DNA of 64,000 nt, from contig JBMOLU010000001.1 in the NCBI GenBank assembly GCA_049325275.1, positions 496,001 through 560,000 on the forward strand, read 5' to 3'. The translations under genes were made by a program, and so were the position numbers. This document shows, piece after piece, positions 1 to 8,461 of the stretch (positions are counted from its first letter, which is position 1; the number at the start of each line of letters is the position of its first letter). The notes under the pieces were generated by a model. It worked only from the letters and a program-made list of their open reading frames with translations, did not search any database and was not told where the DNA came from. Source of the DNA: CAIQJJ01 sp049325275. GTDB lineage: Bacteria > Chloroflexota > Anaerolineae > Anaerolineales > UBA4823.

Positions 1-2118
1 CAAGCCGCTCACATCGACCGGCGACCAGCGGTTGACTGTTGTCCGATCACCCACCTGGCCTGAGGCATTGAAGCCCCAACATTTTGCGCCACCGTCAACC
101 ATGGCGCAGGCGTGATAGCGCCCTACCGCCATGTCGGTAACGCCCCATTGCAAGTCAGGAATAGGCAAAGGCACTTCGCTTGTGGTTGTGATCCCAATTC
201 CCAATTGCCCGTAGAAGTTGTCGCCCCAGCACTTGGCAACCCCATATGCGGTAAAGGCACACGTGTTATTTTCACCGGCCACAATGCCAACCCCCGTTTC
301 GCCGCCAAAACGGCGCACGCTGACCGGGATCGAGCTATTTTGCGGCGCCTTGTCGTTGCCCAGTTGCCCAAGGGTGTTTCCTCCCCAGCACCAAAAACCG
401 ACGTCGGCAACGGCGCAAGTATGTTCCCACCCGCCCGTGATTTCGTGGATGGTCCCCTCCATCACTTCTTCTTCGTTTTCTGTGACTACTTTCACCGGCA
501 GGTTGCTCGATGGCGCCTGCCCATTCCCCAATTGTCCGTAGCCATTCAGGCCCCAGCACATCACGCGGTTATCGGCCAGCAAAACGCACGAGTGATTACC
601 ACCCGCAGTAACGGCTACCGCGGGAACATCCAGGCCAACCACATCGACTGCGGTCAAACGTTGCTCGTTCGTGCCATCGCCCAACTGGCCGAAGGTGTTG
701 CGGCCCCAGCATTTCACGCTTCCGCCTTCCAGGATAGCGCAACTGTGATAGGCGCCCGATGCCACTGCGATCGCCCGGCCATCCAGTCCCGTAGGCTGGG
801 TTGGTGCGTAAAGCCCCGTTTGGCCGTTCCCGACCTGTCCAAAAAGATTCGAGCCCCAACAACTGACTTGCTGATCGATCACAGCACAGGTATGGCTGTC
901 GCCGCCAGAGACCTGGCTGACGGCGCTCTCTGCGCCGACGACCGGCTGTGGGGAGTACTGATCGGCCATGCTGCCATTGCCAACCTGCCCGGCATAGTTA
1001 TTGCCCCAACACTGCAATGCTGCGTTGGATAAGATGGCACAGGAATGGTAAACGCCTGCCACGATCTGGCTTACCCCGCTCGTCAGGCCCGGAACATCGG
1101 TGGGAATGCTGGTTTGCCAGTTTTCGGGGATGAAACCGAGCTGCCCTTCGTAACCACCTCCCCAACACTTGACGCTGCCTGCGTTCAGCAGGGCACACGA
1201 ATGGCGTTCACCCAGGGCCACTGCCCTGACATCCGTCAGGCCGGGCACGTCGACCGGAGTATGCCGATCGGCTTCGCGTCCGGATGTACCATCGCCCACC
1301 TGCCCATCCATGTTGTAACCCCAGCACTGCAACCTGTTGGCAGACGTCAGGGCACAGGCATGGTACTTGCCAAGCGCAATGGCCCGGAAACCTGTCAGCC
1401 GGGCGCCGGCTGCATCCACTACGTCGACCGGTGTCCAACGGTCGGCGGTTTCGCCAGATGTGCCGTCGCCTAACTGCCCGTGGAAGTTATAGCCCCAACA
1501 TTTGATGCCACCATCTTCCAGCAAGGCGCAGGCGTGGAACCCCCCCACGGCAAGCTGCTTGACGCCGCCAGATAAACCAACCACATCCACCGGCGTTGAG
1601 CGGTTGGTGGTGGAATTGTTCCCCAGTTCGCCATGGTAATTTCGCCCCCAGCATTTTACAGCGCCATCACGCGTCAACGCACAAACATGTTTATGAAGGG
1701 TAGCAATCGATGCAGCATCAGACAATCCATTGACCTGAACGGGTGTAGTGCTGCTGACAAAGCTGCCATTTCCCAACTGGCCCCACTGGTTATCTCCCCA
1801 GCAGTAAACCTTACCATTGTCAAAGCGGGCACAGCTAAAGCTCAGCCCACTGGCTGTTTCGGCCGGCTGGCCGAGAACTGCAAGGCCTTCTGGCACCGAA
1901 GGGCTTTCGCGTGGTGTTTCCGCATCATATACCTGACTGCCTGTAGAGGGTTCTTCCAGCCACGGGTCTGGGCGCGCCGGTAAATTGGTTCCATTTTGTG
2001 GTGTGGCTGTAGGGAGCGGGCCTTGCCCGGATGCTGTGAATGAAAGCGGATTTTGCACCCACAAGAGCATCGCAAAAATAACGACCGTACTGCTCAAAAA
2101 AAGACTGCGACGTTTCAA
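1..2118 (-). CDS. Exported RCC1-repeat (beta-propeller) protein, 3' end cut by window edge
   Basis: The frame is open from a TTG at 2118 to the window edge (706 codons, no stop). A GGAGG lies 6 nt before the TTG, and the TTG overlaps the upstream gene's stop as TTGA, so translation is probably coupled. Residues 1-31 look like a signal peptide (KRR, then a hydrophobic stretch). After a Pro/Thr-rich linker, at least 12 RCC1-type repeats follow, each with a CWG-x-N-x-x-G-Q-L/V-G core and a paired H-x-CA(L/V/I) strand, spaced roughly 50-60 residues. RCC1 repeats form beta-propellers; twelve or more suggests two blades sets. Nearly every repeat carries two Cys, consistent with an oxidised extracytoplasmic fold. 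It is the last visible gene of the polysaccharide locus, so a surface role is likely. The precise function is unknown. Confidence 0.85.
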   Translation of the reverse strand, partial: MKRRSLFLSSTVVIFAMLLWVQNPLSFTASGQGPLPTATPQNGTNLPARPDPWLEEPSTGSQVYDAETPRESPSVPEGLAVLGQPAETASGLSFSCARFDNGKVYCWGDNQWGQLGNGSFVSSTTPVQVNGLSDAASIATLHKHVCALTRDGAVKCWGRNYHGELGNNSTTNRSTPVDVVGLSGGVKQLAVGGFHACALLEDGGIKCWGYNFHGQLGDGTSGETADRWTPVDVVDAAGARLTGFRAIALGKYHACALTSANRLQCWGYNMDGQVGDGTSGREADRHTPVDVPGLTDVRAVALGERHSCALLNAGSVKCWGGGYEGQLGFIPENWQTSIPTDVPGLTSGVSQIVAGVYHSCAILSNAALQCWGNNYAGQVGNGSMADQYSPQPVVGAESAVSQVSGGDSHTCAVIDQQVSCWGSNLFGQVGNGQTGLYAPTQPTGLDGRAIAVASGAYHSCAILEGGSVKCWGRNTFGQLGDGTNEQRLTAVDVVGLDVPAVAVTAGGNHSCVLLADNRVMCWGLNGYGQLGNGQAPSSNLPVKVVTENEEEVMEGTIHEITGGWEHTCAVADVGFWCWGGNTLGQLGNDKAPQNSSIPVSVRRFGGETGVGIVAGENNTCAFTAYGVAKCWGDNFYGQLGIGITTTSEVPLPIPDLQWGVTDMAVGRYHACAMVDGGAKCWGFNASGQVGDRTTVNRWSPVDVSGL

Positions 2119-3617
2119 GATAGCCTCCGTTCACGGATAGAAAGAACTATCAATAAAGCCAAGGAGAGCGATGAGATAACGGCTCCGGCAGTGATAGCGT
2201 TGATGTATGGCGGGTCGGCATGGTTGCCCACCACCTTGATGCTCAAATCGACAAGCGTAAACGGGAACGCCTCGGCCGACATCGTCACGCGCCAAATCTT
2301 CAGGTGTGTCCACAAATCCGCGCAAAGCAAACTCAAGGCGCCGAGTTGAAGAATGCGCGCCAGAGTCGACGGAAAGTTGGCCAACCACCGCTGATAACAA
2401 ATTGCTGCGATAAACAACAAAATCACAAAGGGGATACTGATGATCCGGGCGCTGACTCGTTCTCCCGCAAACATCGGGTACGGAATATTTTTCACGAACA
2501 GATAAAAATTTCCCATGGACAAAACGATCAAAGCAAATGTTGGCACGATCAAACCGAGGCGCTTTGGCATCGCTGCACGGTGGCGAAGCCAATAAACAAT
2601 CCCAAAACCAATCAAGAATATCGCGCCAATCGCTCCTACATACAAATCGTACTCCCACCATCCCAAACCGTACTGTTTCGTAACGGGAGAAAAGACGGGC
2701 AACGAATCTGCCGGCGGCGTGATCTGAACCAGGGCCGCGAACAAATCGGTGACCGTCCGATACCCGCCCAAATTCTCGATAGGAAATTCACTCAGGCCTA
2801 GCACCGCGGGAATAAACCTCACCATGACGAGCAGGGTCGCGAACAGAATGGTCTTGATCATCAACATAAAATGCGCCCGGCTGCTCAGTGCAACGATCAT
2901 AAAAAACAAAATAAACCAGGCAAACTGGTGCGAGCCGCCTTCGAGAACCATCAAAAACATCAACAAAGACATCCCTAAGATCCATCGCCAACCGACTTGC
3001 TGCTCGAAGGCCTGGAAGATCATCACAACAATCCAAGGGAATATGAAGTATGACCACCAGGTTACATGGCCGATACTCAAGTGTGCAATAATATGGCCAT
3101 TAAAATTGAACAGAAAAAATACGGCCGAAAAGACAAAAAGGGATAAACTTTCTTTTTTGCGAAGCCAAAGCAAACCCAGGGCGGCCAGGCCATACAAAAA
3201 TAACGTATTGGCATAAACGAACGGCCCGGTTTCAAAGCCGGCAAACAAGATCATCTGTGGCCCAAGGATCGAATCGGGGATCACCAGATAGCGGTCGGTG
3301 ATGTTTTTTAGGTGAGCCGCCTCCGTCATGTGCAAGGGAAACACGCCCTTGCGAATGGCATCCTGAACGAAGGCAAGCCGGGCAGCATTGATTTCGGCCC
3401 AGTCGTGATAGTTGAAGTTGATATTGCCCCAGTTTAAAAACTTTCCCCACATCAGCGCACCGCTCAAAAACAATGCGCCAATCCAGACCCAGGGCAACCA
3501 GCGGAACTTTCTCTCGAGCGCCGGATGGAAACAGGCCTCGAGCAGTTGTTCTCCGTACGACAAAACTGCTTCCAGCTTCGTCGCCAGGATGAGTTGGTAT
3601 TTATCGAACCATTGCAT
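2115..3617 (-). CDS. Polytopic membrane protein, YfhO/GT-C-like
   Basis: A 500-residue protein with about ten or more hydrophobic segments, a hydrophilic N-terminus and a short cytoplasmic-looking tail. The large loop after the first membrane segment (HDWAEINAARLAF, then a PLHMTE region) resembles the first extracytoplasmic loop of GT-C glycosyltransferases and YfhO-type membrane proteins, where acidic residues bind lipid-linked sugar. I see no decisive motif, so the family assignment is tentative. The ATG at 3617 was preferred over an in-frame start 40 codons upstream, because the upstream extension lies entirely inside the preceding glycosyltransferase gene; the chosen start still overlaps that gene by 17 nt. 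Likely role: transfer or modification of a lipid-linked glycan at the membrane. Confidence 0.75.
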   Translation of the reverse strand: MQWFDKYQLILATKLEAVLSYGEQLLEACFHPALERKFRWLPWVWIGALFLSGALMWGKFLNWGNINFNYHDWAEINAARLAFVQDAIRKGVFPLHMTEAAHLKNITDRYLVIPDSILGPQMILFAGFETGPFVYANTLFLYGLAALGLLWLRKKESLSLFVFSAVFFLFNFNGHIIAHLSIGHVTWWSYFIFPWIVVMIFQAFEQQVGWRWILGMSLLMFLMVLEGGSHQFAWFILFFMIVALSSRAHFMLMIKTILFATLLVMVRFIPAVLGLSEFPIENLGGYRTVTDLFAALVQITPPADSLPVFSPVTKQYGLGWWEYDLYVGAIGAIFLIGFGIVYWLRHRAAMPKRLGLIVPTFALIVLSMGNFYLFVKNIPYPMFAGERVSARIISIPFVILLFIAAICYQRWLANFPSTLARILQLGALSLLCADLWTHLKIWRVTMSAEAFPFTLVDLSIKVVGNHADPPYINAITAGAVISSLSLALLIVLSIRERRLS

Positions 3618-4686
3618 AAAGTTTTTCCATCTCCTGGAAATTCTTTTCCCAATCAGCACGTTGCTCGGCAAGCCGTCGTGCAGCCCGGCCCATCTCTGGC
3701 AGACGTTGGCGTTGGGAAACCGCCTGCAAAATTGCATCTACTAGAGCCTGCACGTTTCCATCGGCAAAGAGCCATCCCACGCCGGTGCCATCAACCCACT
3801 CCCTGTTCCCGGGAATATCTGAAACCAGCGCCGGCGTGCCGCATGCCATCGCTTCGAGCAGCGAGATCGACGAACCATCCGAATGAGAAGTGCTCACATA
3901 GAGATCGGCCATGCGGTAATAACGCGGCAAATCGGCGAAACCCACGTGACCGGGGAACGTCACCCGTTCTTCCACATTTCCCTGGGCGAAGATACGGCGC
4001 AATTCTCTCGCCAACGAGCCATTCCCCAACAGGATCAGGCGCAATTCAGAACACTGCTGCGCCGCCACTACAAATGCCTTCGCCAGCACACCGACGCCGT
4101 AGATCGGTTCCCACGAACGCGTGGAGAGCAGGGTAAAAGCGGAAAGATTGGCAGGTTGGGAAGCTTGCGGCGAAAAATGTCGCAAGTCAATGCCCCACGG
4201 AAAAGTCACGATCCGGTCGGGGCGCATGCCGTAAGCAACGGCCAGATGGCGAATCGTATTGCAATCGCCGAGAAAGGCATCGCTGTGCTTCAGTGTGTAC
4301 CGCGTCGCCCAATCCCACCAACGATTACGTTTGGCGTCGATTAGCAGGTCGTATCCCCACGACATCGCCACCAGGGGATGCAGCCCCGCCAACGCAGCGA
4401 GAAAGGCCGAGCGCTGCACCGGGCCGGCCTGGATAACGTCGGGTTGTATCTTAGCCGCTACGCGACGCAAATCAGCCCACAACTGTGGGCCATCGCTGAA
4501 TTTTACCGGGCCGCGGCCACCGGCCCAGGTTACGAGTTCAATCTCCGGCGGCAGCGAACGCTCTTCGGTGATATGGCCGCGGCGTTCGAGTTGCAGAAAA
4601 TAGACCTTGTGCTCAGTCTTCGCCAGCGCCGAAAGGAAACGGTGATCGTGGGGGGTATAGTCGCGGCTAAAATAAAGAATTTTCAT
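3601..4686 (-). CDS. Glycosyltransferase family 4 (GT-B fold)
   Basis: 361 residues, typical GT4 length. The N-terminus (MKILYFSRDYTPHDHRFL) is the first beta strand of the acceptor domain. The C-terminal donor domain carries a P-G-H-V-G-F-x-D-L-P-R-Y-Y segment and the nucleotide-sugar signature with S-I-S-L-L-E-A-M-A-C-G-T-P-A-L-V-S-D near residues 270-290. Family knowledge: these are retaining transferases acting in the cytoplasm on lipid-linked acceptors. The sugar cannot be read from sequence. No clear Shine-Dalgarno precedes the ATG at 4686; the start is set by the conserved first strand. The neighbours suggest it adds a residue to the polysaccharide exported by the Wzm/Wzt pair encoded upstream. 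Confidence 0.88.
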   Translation of the reverse strand: MKILYFSRDYTPHDHRFLSALAKTEHKVYFLQLERRGHITEERSLPPEIELVTWAGGRGPVKFSDGPQLWADLRRVAAKIQPDVIQAGPVQRSAFLAALAGLHPLVAMSWGYDLLIDAKRNRWWDWATRYTLKHSDAFLGDCNTIRHLAVAYGMRPDRIVTFPWGIDLRHFSPQASQPANLSAFTLLSTRSWEPIYGVGVLAKAFVVAAQQCSELRLILLGNGSLARELRRIFAQGNVEERVTFPGHVGFADLPRYYRMADLYVSTSHSDGSSISLLEAMACGTPALVSDIPGNREWVDGTGVGWLFADGNVQALVDAILQAVSQRQRLPEMGRAARRLAEQRADWEKNFQEMEKLYAMVR

Positions 4687-4763
4687 ACAAAAAAAATACT
4701 AACCACGACGGCAACTACGGGGCACGACGGAAAAGTGTTGGGCAAGGCTCAATACACCATGCG

Positions 4764-5210
4764 TTATACCAGCCGTTGCTGAATCGCCGCCGCCAACTGC
4801 CCCATCAACGCCCGGTCCCGTTCAAGATCGAACAGGACGGTATCTTGTACTTCCTGCGGATATGACCACGGCCCGCCTTTGCGGTAGACAGCAGGTTCGT
4901 CAGCGTAACGCGGGACGATGTGGGCATGCAAGACCTGGTCAGAATTGCCCATGATAGCGTAATTGATACGATAGGCCCCAGTCACTTCGAGCAGAGCATC
5001 GCCGATGAGGGCCATATCACACAAATATTCAGCACGCTGTGTCCGCGTCAGGGCGTTGATACTGGCAACAACCGGGTCGGGCATCAAAATGCAGTAACCG
5101 CGCAGATATTGCATCCCACACATGCCTACCCATCCCGAAGGAACGCGGCAGATGATGGTGGGATTTGTGCCCAGACGGGCCGTAGCGACGTGTTCGTTCG
5201 TGGAAGGCAT
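4764..5210 (-). CDS. HIT-domain protein
   Basis: 148 residues. The region Q-V-L-H-A-H-I-V-P-R-Y is the histidine-triad motif near the C-terminal half. The second (nucleophilic) and third histidines are present, and the first position of the H-x-H-x-H pattern is Val. The stretch around L-P-D/M-P-D-P-V-V upstream matches the HIT core. HIT proteins hydrolyse or transfer nucleoside monophosphates, for example from dinucleotides or nucleoside phosphoramidates. It sits inside the polysaccharide locus without obvious link to glycan chemistry; it could salvage nucleotides or be a passenger. Start ATG at 5210 has no strong Shine-Dalgarno. Confidence 0.75.
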   Translation of the reverse strand: MPSTNEHVATARLGTNPTIICRVPSGWVGMCGMQYLRGYCILMPDPVVASINALTRTQRAEYLCDMALIGDALLEVTGAYRINYAIMGNSDQVLHAHIVPRYADEPAVYRKGGPWSYPQEVQDTVLFDLERDRALMGQLAAAIQQRLV

Positions 5211-5223
5211 AACAAAATGAGGT

Positions 5224-5270
5224 AAAACGTGAGACGTGATATGTGAATTTACGCATCACGTATTACGCAC
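5224..5270. repeat. Inverted array of degenerate 7-nt repeats (site A)
   Basis: Left arm reads ACGTGAG ACGTGAT ATGTGAA; right arm reads TTACGCA TCACGTA TTACGCA, the approximate reverse complement. The right arm contains the stop codon of the NeuB-like gene. Related arrays occur at 6341-6395 and 14226-14245. Confidence 0.6.
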
Positions 5271-6330
5271 CCAAATCCACCCAACGCAGTTCTTGACCGT
5301 ACACCATATCTTTCAATGCTTTCGTGCCGACCACATTCGAGATCTGGTCAGGTTTGATCGCCCCGGGCGTCGCCGGGCGCAGCACATCGATCATCTCACG
5401 GGTAAGGGTTTCGCCGGCCGCGATCTCCCGCGCGGCACGCAGGCAGCGGCGCTGGACGATGGCCGTTTGCTGTTCGTTGCCGCTGACAAATTTATCGCTG
5501 CTGCCGAGTGAACGTTCAAGCAGGCGGGTTTCTTCGACCATCTTGGCCCAGGTGACTGGGTTCATGGCAAATTTGTGATCTGGCCCTTCGCGATCGTTAC
5601 GATCGGTAAAATGACGTTCGATGACGCGTGCACCCAGCGTGACGGCGCCCAATACCGGGGCCAGGGCATGCGTGTGATCTGATAAACCCAAGGTGACGCC
5701 GGGGAACAACGTGGCGTAGGTTTTGAGTACATTCAGGTGCAGGTGATCATAGTTTTCTGGGCTTGCGGTGTAGTTGGTGTTGCATTGCATCAAGGCCAAT
5801 TGCGGGTTGATCTTCAAAACCGTGTGGACGGCCTGCTGCACCTCGCCAATCGTCGAGGCGCCGGTGGCGATGAAAACCGGCTTGCCCTTGCCGGCCATGC
5901 GTTCGAGCGCTTCGAGCCAGTCAATCTCTCCGGAGCCGACCTTGTATACCGGCACGTAGGGATCGAGGAAATCGATCGCCCCGAAATCGTAGGGCGATGA
6001 AAAATAATCGATGCCGACTTCCTGGCATTCTTCCATCAACGTCAGCGTCCACTCGAACGGGATCGAGGCCGCCCGGTAAACTTCGACGACCGATTTCCTC
6101 CAACTCGCCTGGTGCGAAACCTGGGCGTTCATATGCGTGAAGCCATAGTCCGAGACGATCTTGGGGGCATCGAAGTTTTGAAACTTGGCCGCATCCGCTC
6201 CGGCTTCTTTCGCCAGCCGGATCAGCAGTTTAGCGCGTTCCAGATCGCCGTCGTGGTTGGCGGCGATGTCGGCAATGAAGTAAGTGGGATGATTGAGACC
6301 GATGAGACGAGAACCGATTTGAATGTCCAT
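5263..6330 (-). CDS. N-acetylneuraminate synthase family protein (NeuB/SpsE/PseI-like)
   Basis: 355 residues from an ATG at 6330 with AGGAG 5 nt upstream; an in-frame start 14 codons earlier lacks this. The TIM-barrel NeuB domain (about 1-270) shows F-I-A-D-I-A-A-N-H-D-G-D, S-S-P-Y-D, K-V-G-S-G-E-I and L-S-D-H-T motifs of PEP-condensing sialic acid synthases. A C-terminal antifreeze-like SAF domain follows (about 290-350, with R-E-I-A-A-G-E-T-L-T and G-A-I-K-P). The family condenses PEP with a six-carbon amino sugar to make a nonulosonic acid. With the PseB-like dehydratase three genes upstream, a pseudaminic/legionaminic-type sugar is plausible, but the cytidylyltransferase and other steps are not in the window. 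The stop codon lies inside a heptamer repeat (5224-5270). Confidence 0.88.
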   Translation of the reverse strand: MDIQIGSRLIGLNHPTYFIADIAANHDGDLERAKLLIRLAKEAGADAAKFQNFDAPKIVSDYGFTHMNAQVSHQASWRKSVVEVYRAASIPFEWTLTLMEECQEVGIDYFSSPYDFGAIDFLDPYVPVYKVGSGEIDWLEALERMAGKGKPVFIATGASTIGEVQQAVHTVLKINPQLALMQCNTNYTASPENYDHLHLNVLKTYATLFPGVTLGLSDHTHALAPVLGAVTLGARVIERHFTDRNDREGPDHKFAMNPVTWAKMVEETRLLERSLGSSDKFVSGNEQQTAIVQRRCLRAAREIAAGETLTREMIDVLRPATPGAIKPDQISNVVGTKALKDMVYGQELRWVDLGA

Positions 6331-6340
6331 GGGAACTCCT

Positions 6341-6395
6341 GTACGTGATGTGTGAAACGTGCATTGGTTCACGCATCACGCATCACGTTTTCCAA
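6341..6395. repeat. Inverted array of degenerate 7-nt repeats (site B)
   Basis: Left arm ACGTGAT GTGTGAA; right arm CACGCAT CACGCAT CACGTTT. It fills the gap between the RmlD-like gene and the NeuB-like gene and runs into the end of the RmlD reading frame, supplying its stop codon. Confidence 0.6.
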
Positions 6396-7346
6396 ACCGA
6401 CACCGGCAAGCTTTTGGAGCCGTTGCGGATAGCCCTGTTGATAAAGTACCCAAAACCTGTGGATAGCTGGGGATAACGCCGGGAGAGACCGCCCCAAAGC
6501 GGTGGATAACTTGTGGGTAGACATGGTCAAATTGGGGGAACGCGCCGCCTTCAGGCCGGAATCGGCCACGTGCGTCGGCGCGATCAGCCCCGCATCGAGG
6601 CCGAATTGCCCGGCGACGGCCACGCCAAAATCGTACTTGCTGATTGCCTCGCCGGCAAAGACGTGGTACAGCCCGTCCAGGCCTTTTTCGAGCATGGCAA
6701 ACAGAATCGGGCCGATGTCGTTGACCAGCAGGGGGCAGAAGAAGACGTCGGTAAAACCCATCATGCTCTTGCCCGCCGCCAGGTTGTTGACGAAGAGTTC
6801 CGCCAGGCTGCGCCTGCCGCCCATGCTCCAGCCAAACAGGTTGACGCGCGCCACGATGGCCTGCGGGTTGGCCTGCAAAACGGCGCGTTCACCCGCCAGC
6901 TTGGTCTGGGCGTAGACCGACAGCGGGTTGGGCGGGTCGTCTTCGGTGTAGTTGCCCTTCAAACCATCGAACACCGCATCGGTCGAAATGTGGACGAGGC
7001 GAATGGGCTCCGCCCGCGCTCCGCCCTTCCCGACATGGTGCTTGCCGGCGCAGCGCGCGGCCAACAAACCGGGGACTTCGGCGTTGATGCGATGTGCCGA
7101 TTGGGGGTCTGTTTCGCAGGCATCCACATTGGCCAGAGCGGCACAGTGAATCACCCAATCGGGTTGTGTGGCGTCGAGCAAACGTTCGATCTCACCGGGG
7201 ACGGTCAGATCGGCCTGCAAGACCGGGAAGGGCGTACCCTGGAGGGTGTGGTGGTTGGCCACACCGAAGACCGTATGCTCTTGGCTGGCATCCAGGGCCA
7301 GGTTGAGGCCGAGGAGTCCAGAGGCTCCGGTGATGAGGATACGCAT
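6369..7346 (-). CDS. RmlD-like dTDP-4-dehydrorhamnose reductase / SDR sugar reductase
   Basis: 325 residues of extended short-chain dehydrogenase type. The N-terminus M-R-I-L-I-T-G-A-S-G-L-L-G is the Rossmann nucleotide-binding motif. The active-site pieces H-I-S-T-D-A-V-F-D-G and Y-A-Q-T-K (Tyr-x-x-x-Lys) follow, as in RmlD, and N-P-L-S-V-Y precedes the catalytic Tyr. RmlD makes dTDP-L-rhamnose; related enzymes reduce other 4-keto sugars, and RmlA-C are absent here, so the exact substrate is open. Start ATG 7346 is chosen by alignment to the Rossmann strand; a GTG at 7394 in frame has a Shine-Dalgarno too close to use. The last six residues (NVMRDA) and the stop are encoded by a heptamer repeat, not by a conserved domain. 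Confidence 0.82.
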   Translation of the reverse strand: MRILITGASGLLGLNLALDASQEHTVFGVANHHTLQGTPFPVLQADLTVPGEIERLLDATQPDWVIHCAALANVDACETDPQSAHRINAEVPGLLAARCAGKHHVGKGGARAEPIRLVHISTDAVFDGLKGNYTEDDPPNPLSVYAQTKLAGERAVLQANPQAIVARVNLFGWSMGGRRSLAELFVNNLAAGKSMMGFTDVFFCPLLVNDIGPILFAMLEKGLDGLYHVFAGEAISKYDFGVAVAGQFGLDAGLIAPTHVADSGLKAARSPNLTMSTHKLSTALGRSLPALSPAIHRFWVLYQQGYPQRLQKLAGVGLENVMRDA

Positions 7347-7412
7347 GGAGAGAAGATCCGTGGTGTCAGCGGCGATGCGTGAAAAGAAACACACGCTCCT
7401 CGCTGACGGGAT

Positions 7413-8411
7413 TTATCCTATAGCTTGTCGAAGTTCGAACGGCGCAACGATCTCCTTGATCTGTTCCGTCGTCAGCCAAACGGGATTGTTGTCGCTGGCA
7501 TACCGGTAGCCATCGGGCAGCGATTTACCGCGCTGCTGCCACTGGTGCCCGAACCACAGGCTGCCGGTGGGTTGGACGACGAACATGTCGTCCAGTTCCA
7601 CCGTCGAACGTGCTTCGTCCTCGTGGATCAGCACCTCGTGCAGTTTTTCGCCGGGGCGAATGCCGGTGACTTCATACTCGGCGTCCGGGGCGATCACCTT
7701 TGCCAGATCGACAATGCGCGTACTGGGAATCTTGGGGACGAAGACTTCGCCGCCCTGCATCTCCTCGATACAGCGGATGACAAAACGTACACCCTGCTCG
7801 AGGGTCAACCAGAAGCGCGTCATGCGTTCGTCGGTGAGGGTCAGTTTGCCGTTCTGGCGCTGGCGGATGAAGATCGGCACGACGCTGCCCCGGCTGCCCA
7901 CCACGTTGCCGTAGCGCACGCAAGCAAAACGCGTGGCCGAGCCGGCAGCATAGGCGTTCGACTGCACGAAAAGCTTCTCGGCGGCCAGCTTCGTGGCCCC
8001 ATAGAGGTTGACCGGGTTGACGGCCTTGTCGGTACTGAGAGCAAGTACTTTCTTGACCCCGGCATCCAACGCAGCATCGATGACGTTGCTGCTGCCGAGG
8101 ATATTGGTTTTGACCGCTTCCATCGGGTTATATTCACAGGCCGGTACCTGCTTAAGTGCGGCCGCATGGACGACGATATCGATGCCGTTCAGGGCGCGGC
8201 GCATACGCTCCACGTCACGCACGTCGCCGAGAAAATAACGCAGCGAAGGGTGATCGAAACCACCGACGCGCATTTCATGCTGCTTGAGCTCGTCGCGGCT
8301 GAAAACGATCAGCTTGGCGGGATGGTATTCGTTCAGCATGATCTCGACGAACTGCTTGCCGAACGAACCCGTGCCGCCAGTGACGAGGACAACCTGGTTG
8401 GACCAATCCAT
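7413..8411 (-). CDS. UDP-GlcNAc 4,6-dehydratase family protein (PseB-like)
   Basis: 332 residues from ATG 8411 (GGAG 8 nt upstream). Rossmann motif T-G-G-T-G-S-F-G-K at residues 10-18, then F-S-R-D-E-L-K-Q-H-E-M, a hallmark of the soluble FlaA1/PseB subfamily. Catalytic segment A-L-S-T-D-K-A followed by L-Y-G-A-T-K (Tyr-x-x-x-Lys), and the late motif G-I-R-P-G-E-K-L-H-E. PseB inverts C5 while dehydrating UDP-GlcNAc, the first step to pseudaminic acid; related enzymes make UDP-FucNAc or UDP-QuiNAc precursors. The NeuB-like gene two positions downstream favours a nonulosonate route, although PseC, PseH, PseG and PseF are not seen. Cytoplasmic, NADP-dependent by family. Confidence 0.88.
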   Translation of the reverse strand: MDWSNQVVLVTGGTGSFGKQFVEIMLNEYHPAKLIVFSRDELKQHEMRVGGFDHPSLRYFLGDVRDVERMRRALNGIDIVVHAAALKQVPACEYNPMEAVKTNILGSSNVIDAALDAGVKKVLALSTDKAVNPVNLYGATKLAAEKLFVQSNAYAAGSATRFACVRYGNVVGSRGSVVPIFIRQRQNGKLTLTDERMTRFWLTLEQGVRFVIRCIEEMQGGEVFVPKIPSTRIVDLAKVIAPDAEYEVTGIRPGEKLHEVLIHEDEARSTVELDDMFVVQPTGSLWFGHQWQQRGKSLPDGYRYASDNNPVWLTTEQIKEIVAPFELRQAIG

Positions 8412-8461
8412 ATGAAATACTCCGTTCTGTATTTTGCGCGCGGGTGATGGGAGACGAGCAG

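Noticed and set aside
112..1032. Plus-strand frame of 306 codons at the left edge
   Set aside because: Shadow of the RCC1 repeats on the minus strand, whose periodic W-G and G-Q-L-G cores are unmistakable.
4699..4732. CACGACGG-type short repeats between the GT4 and HIT genes
   Set aside because: Only two imperfect copies; not enough to call an element.
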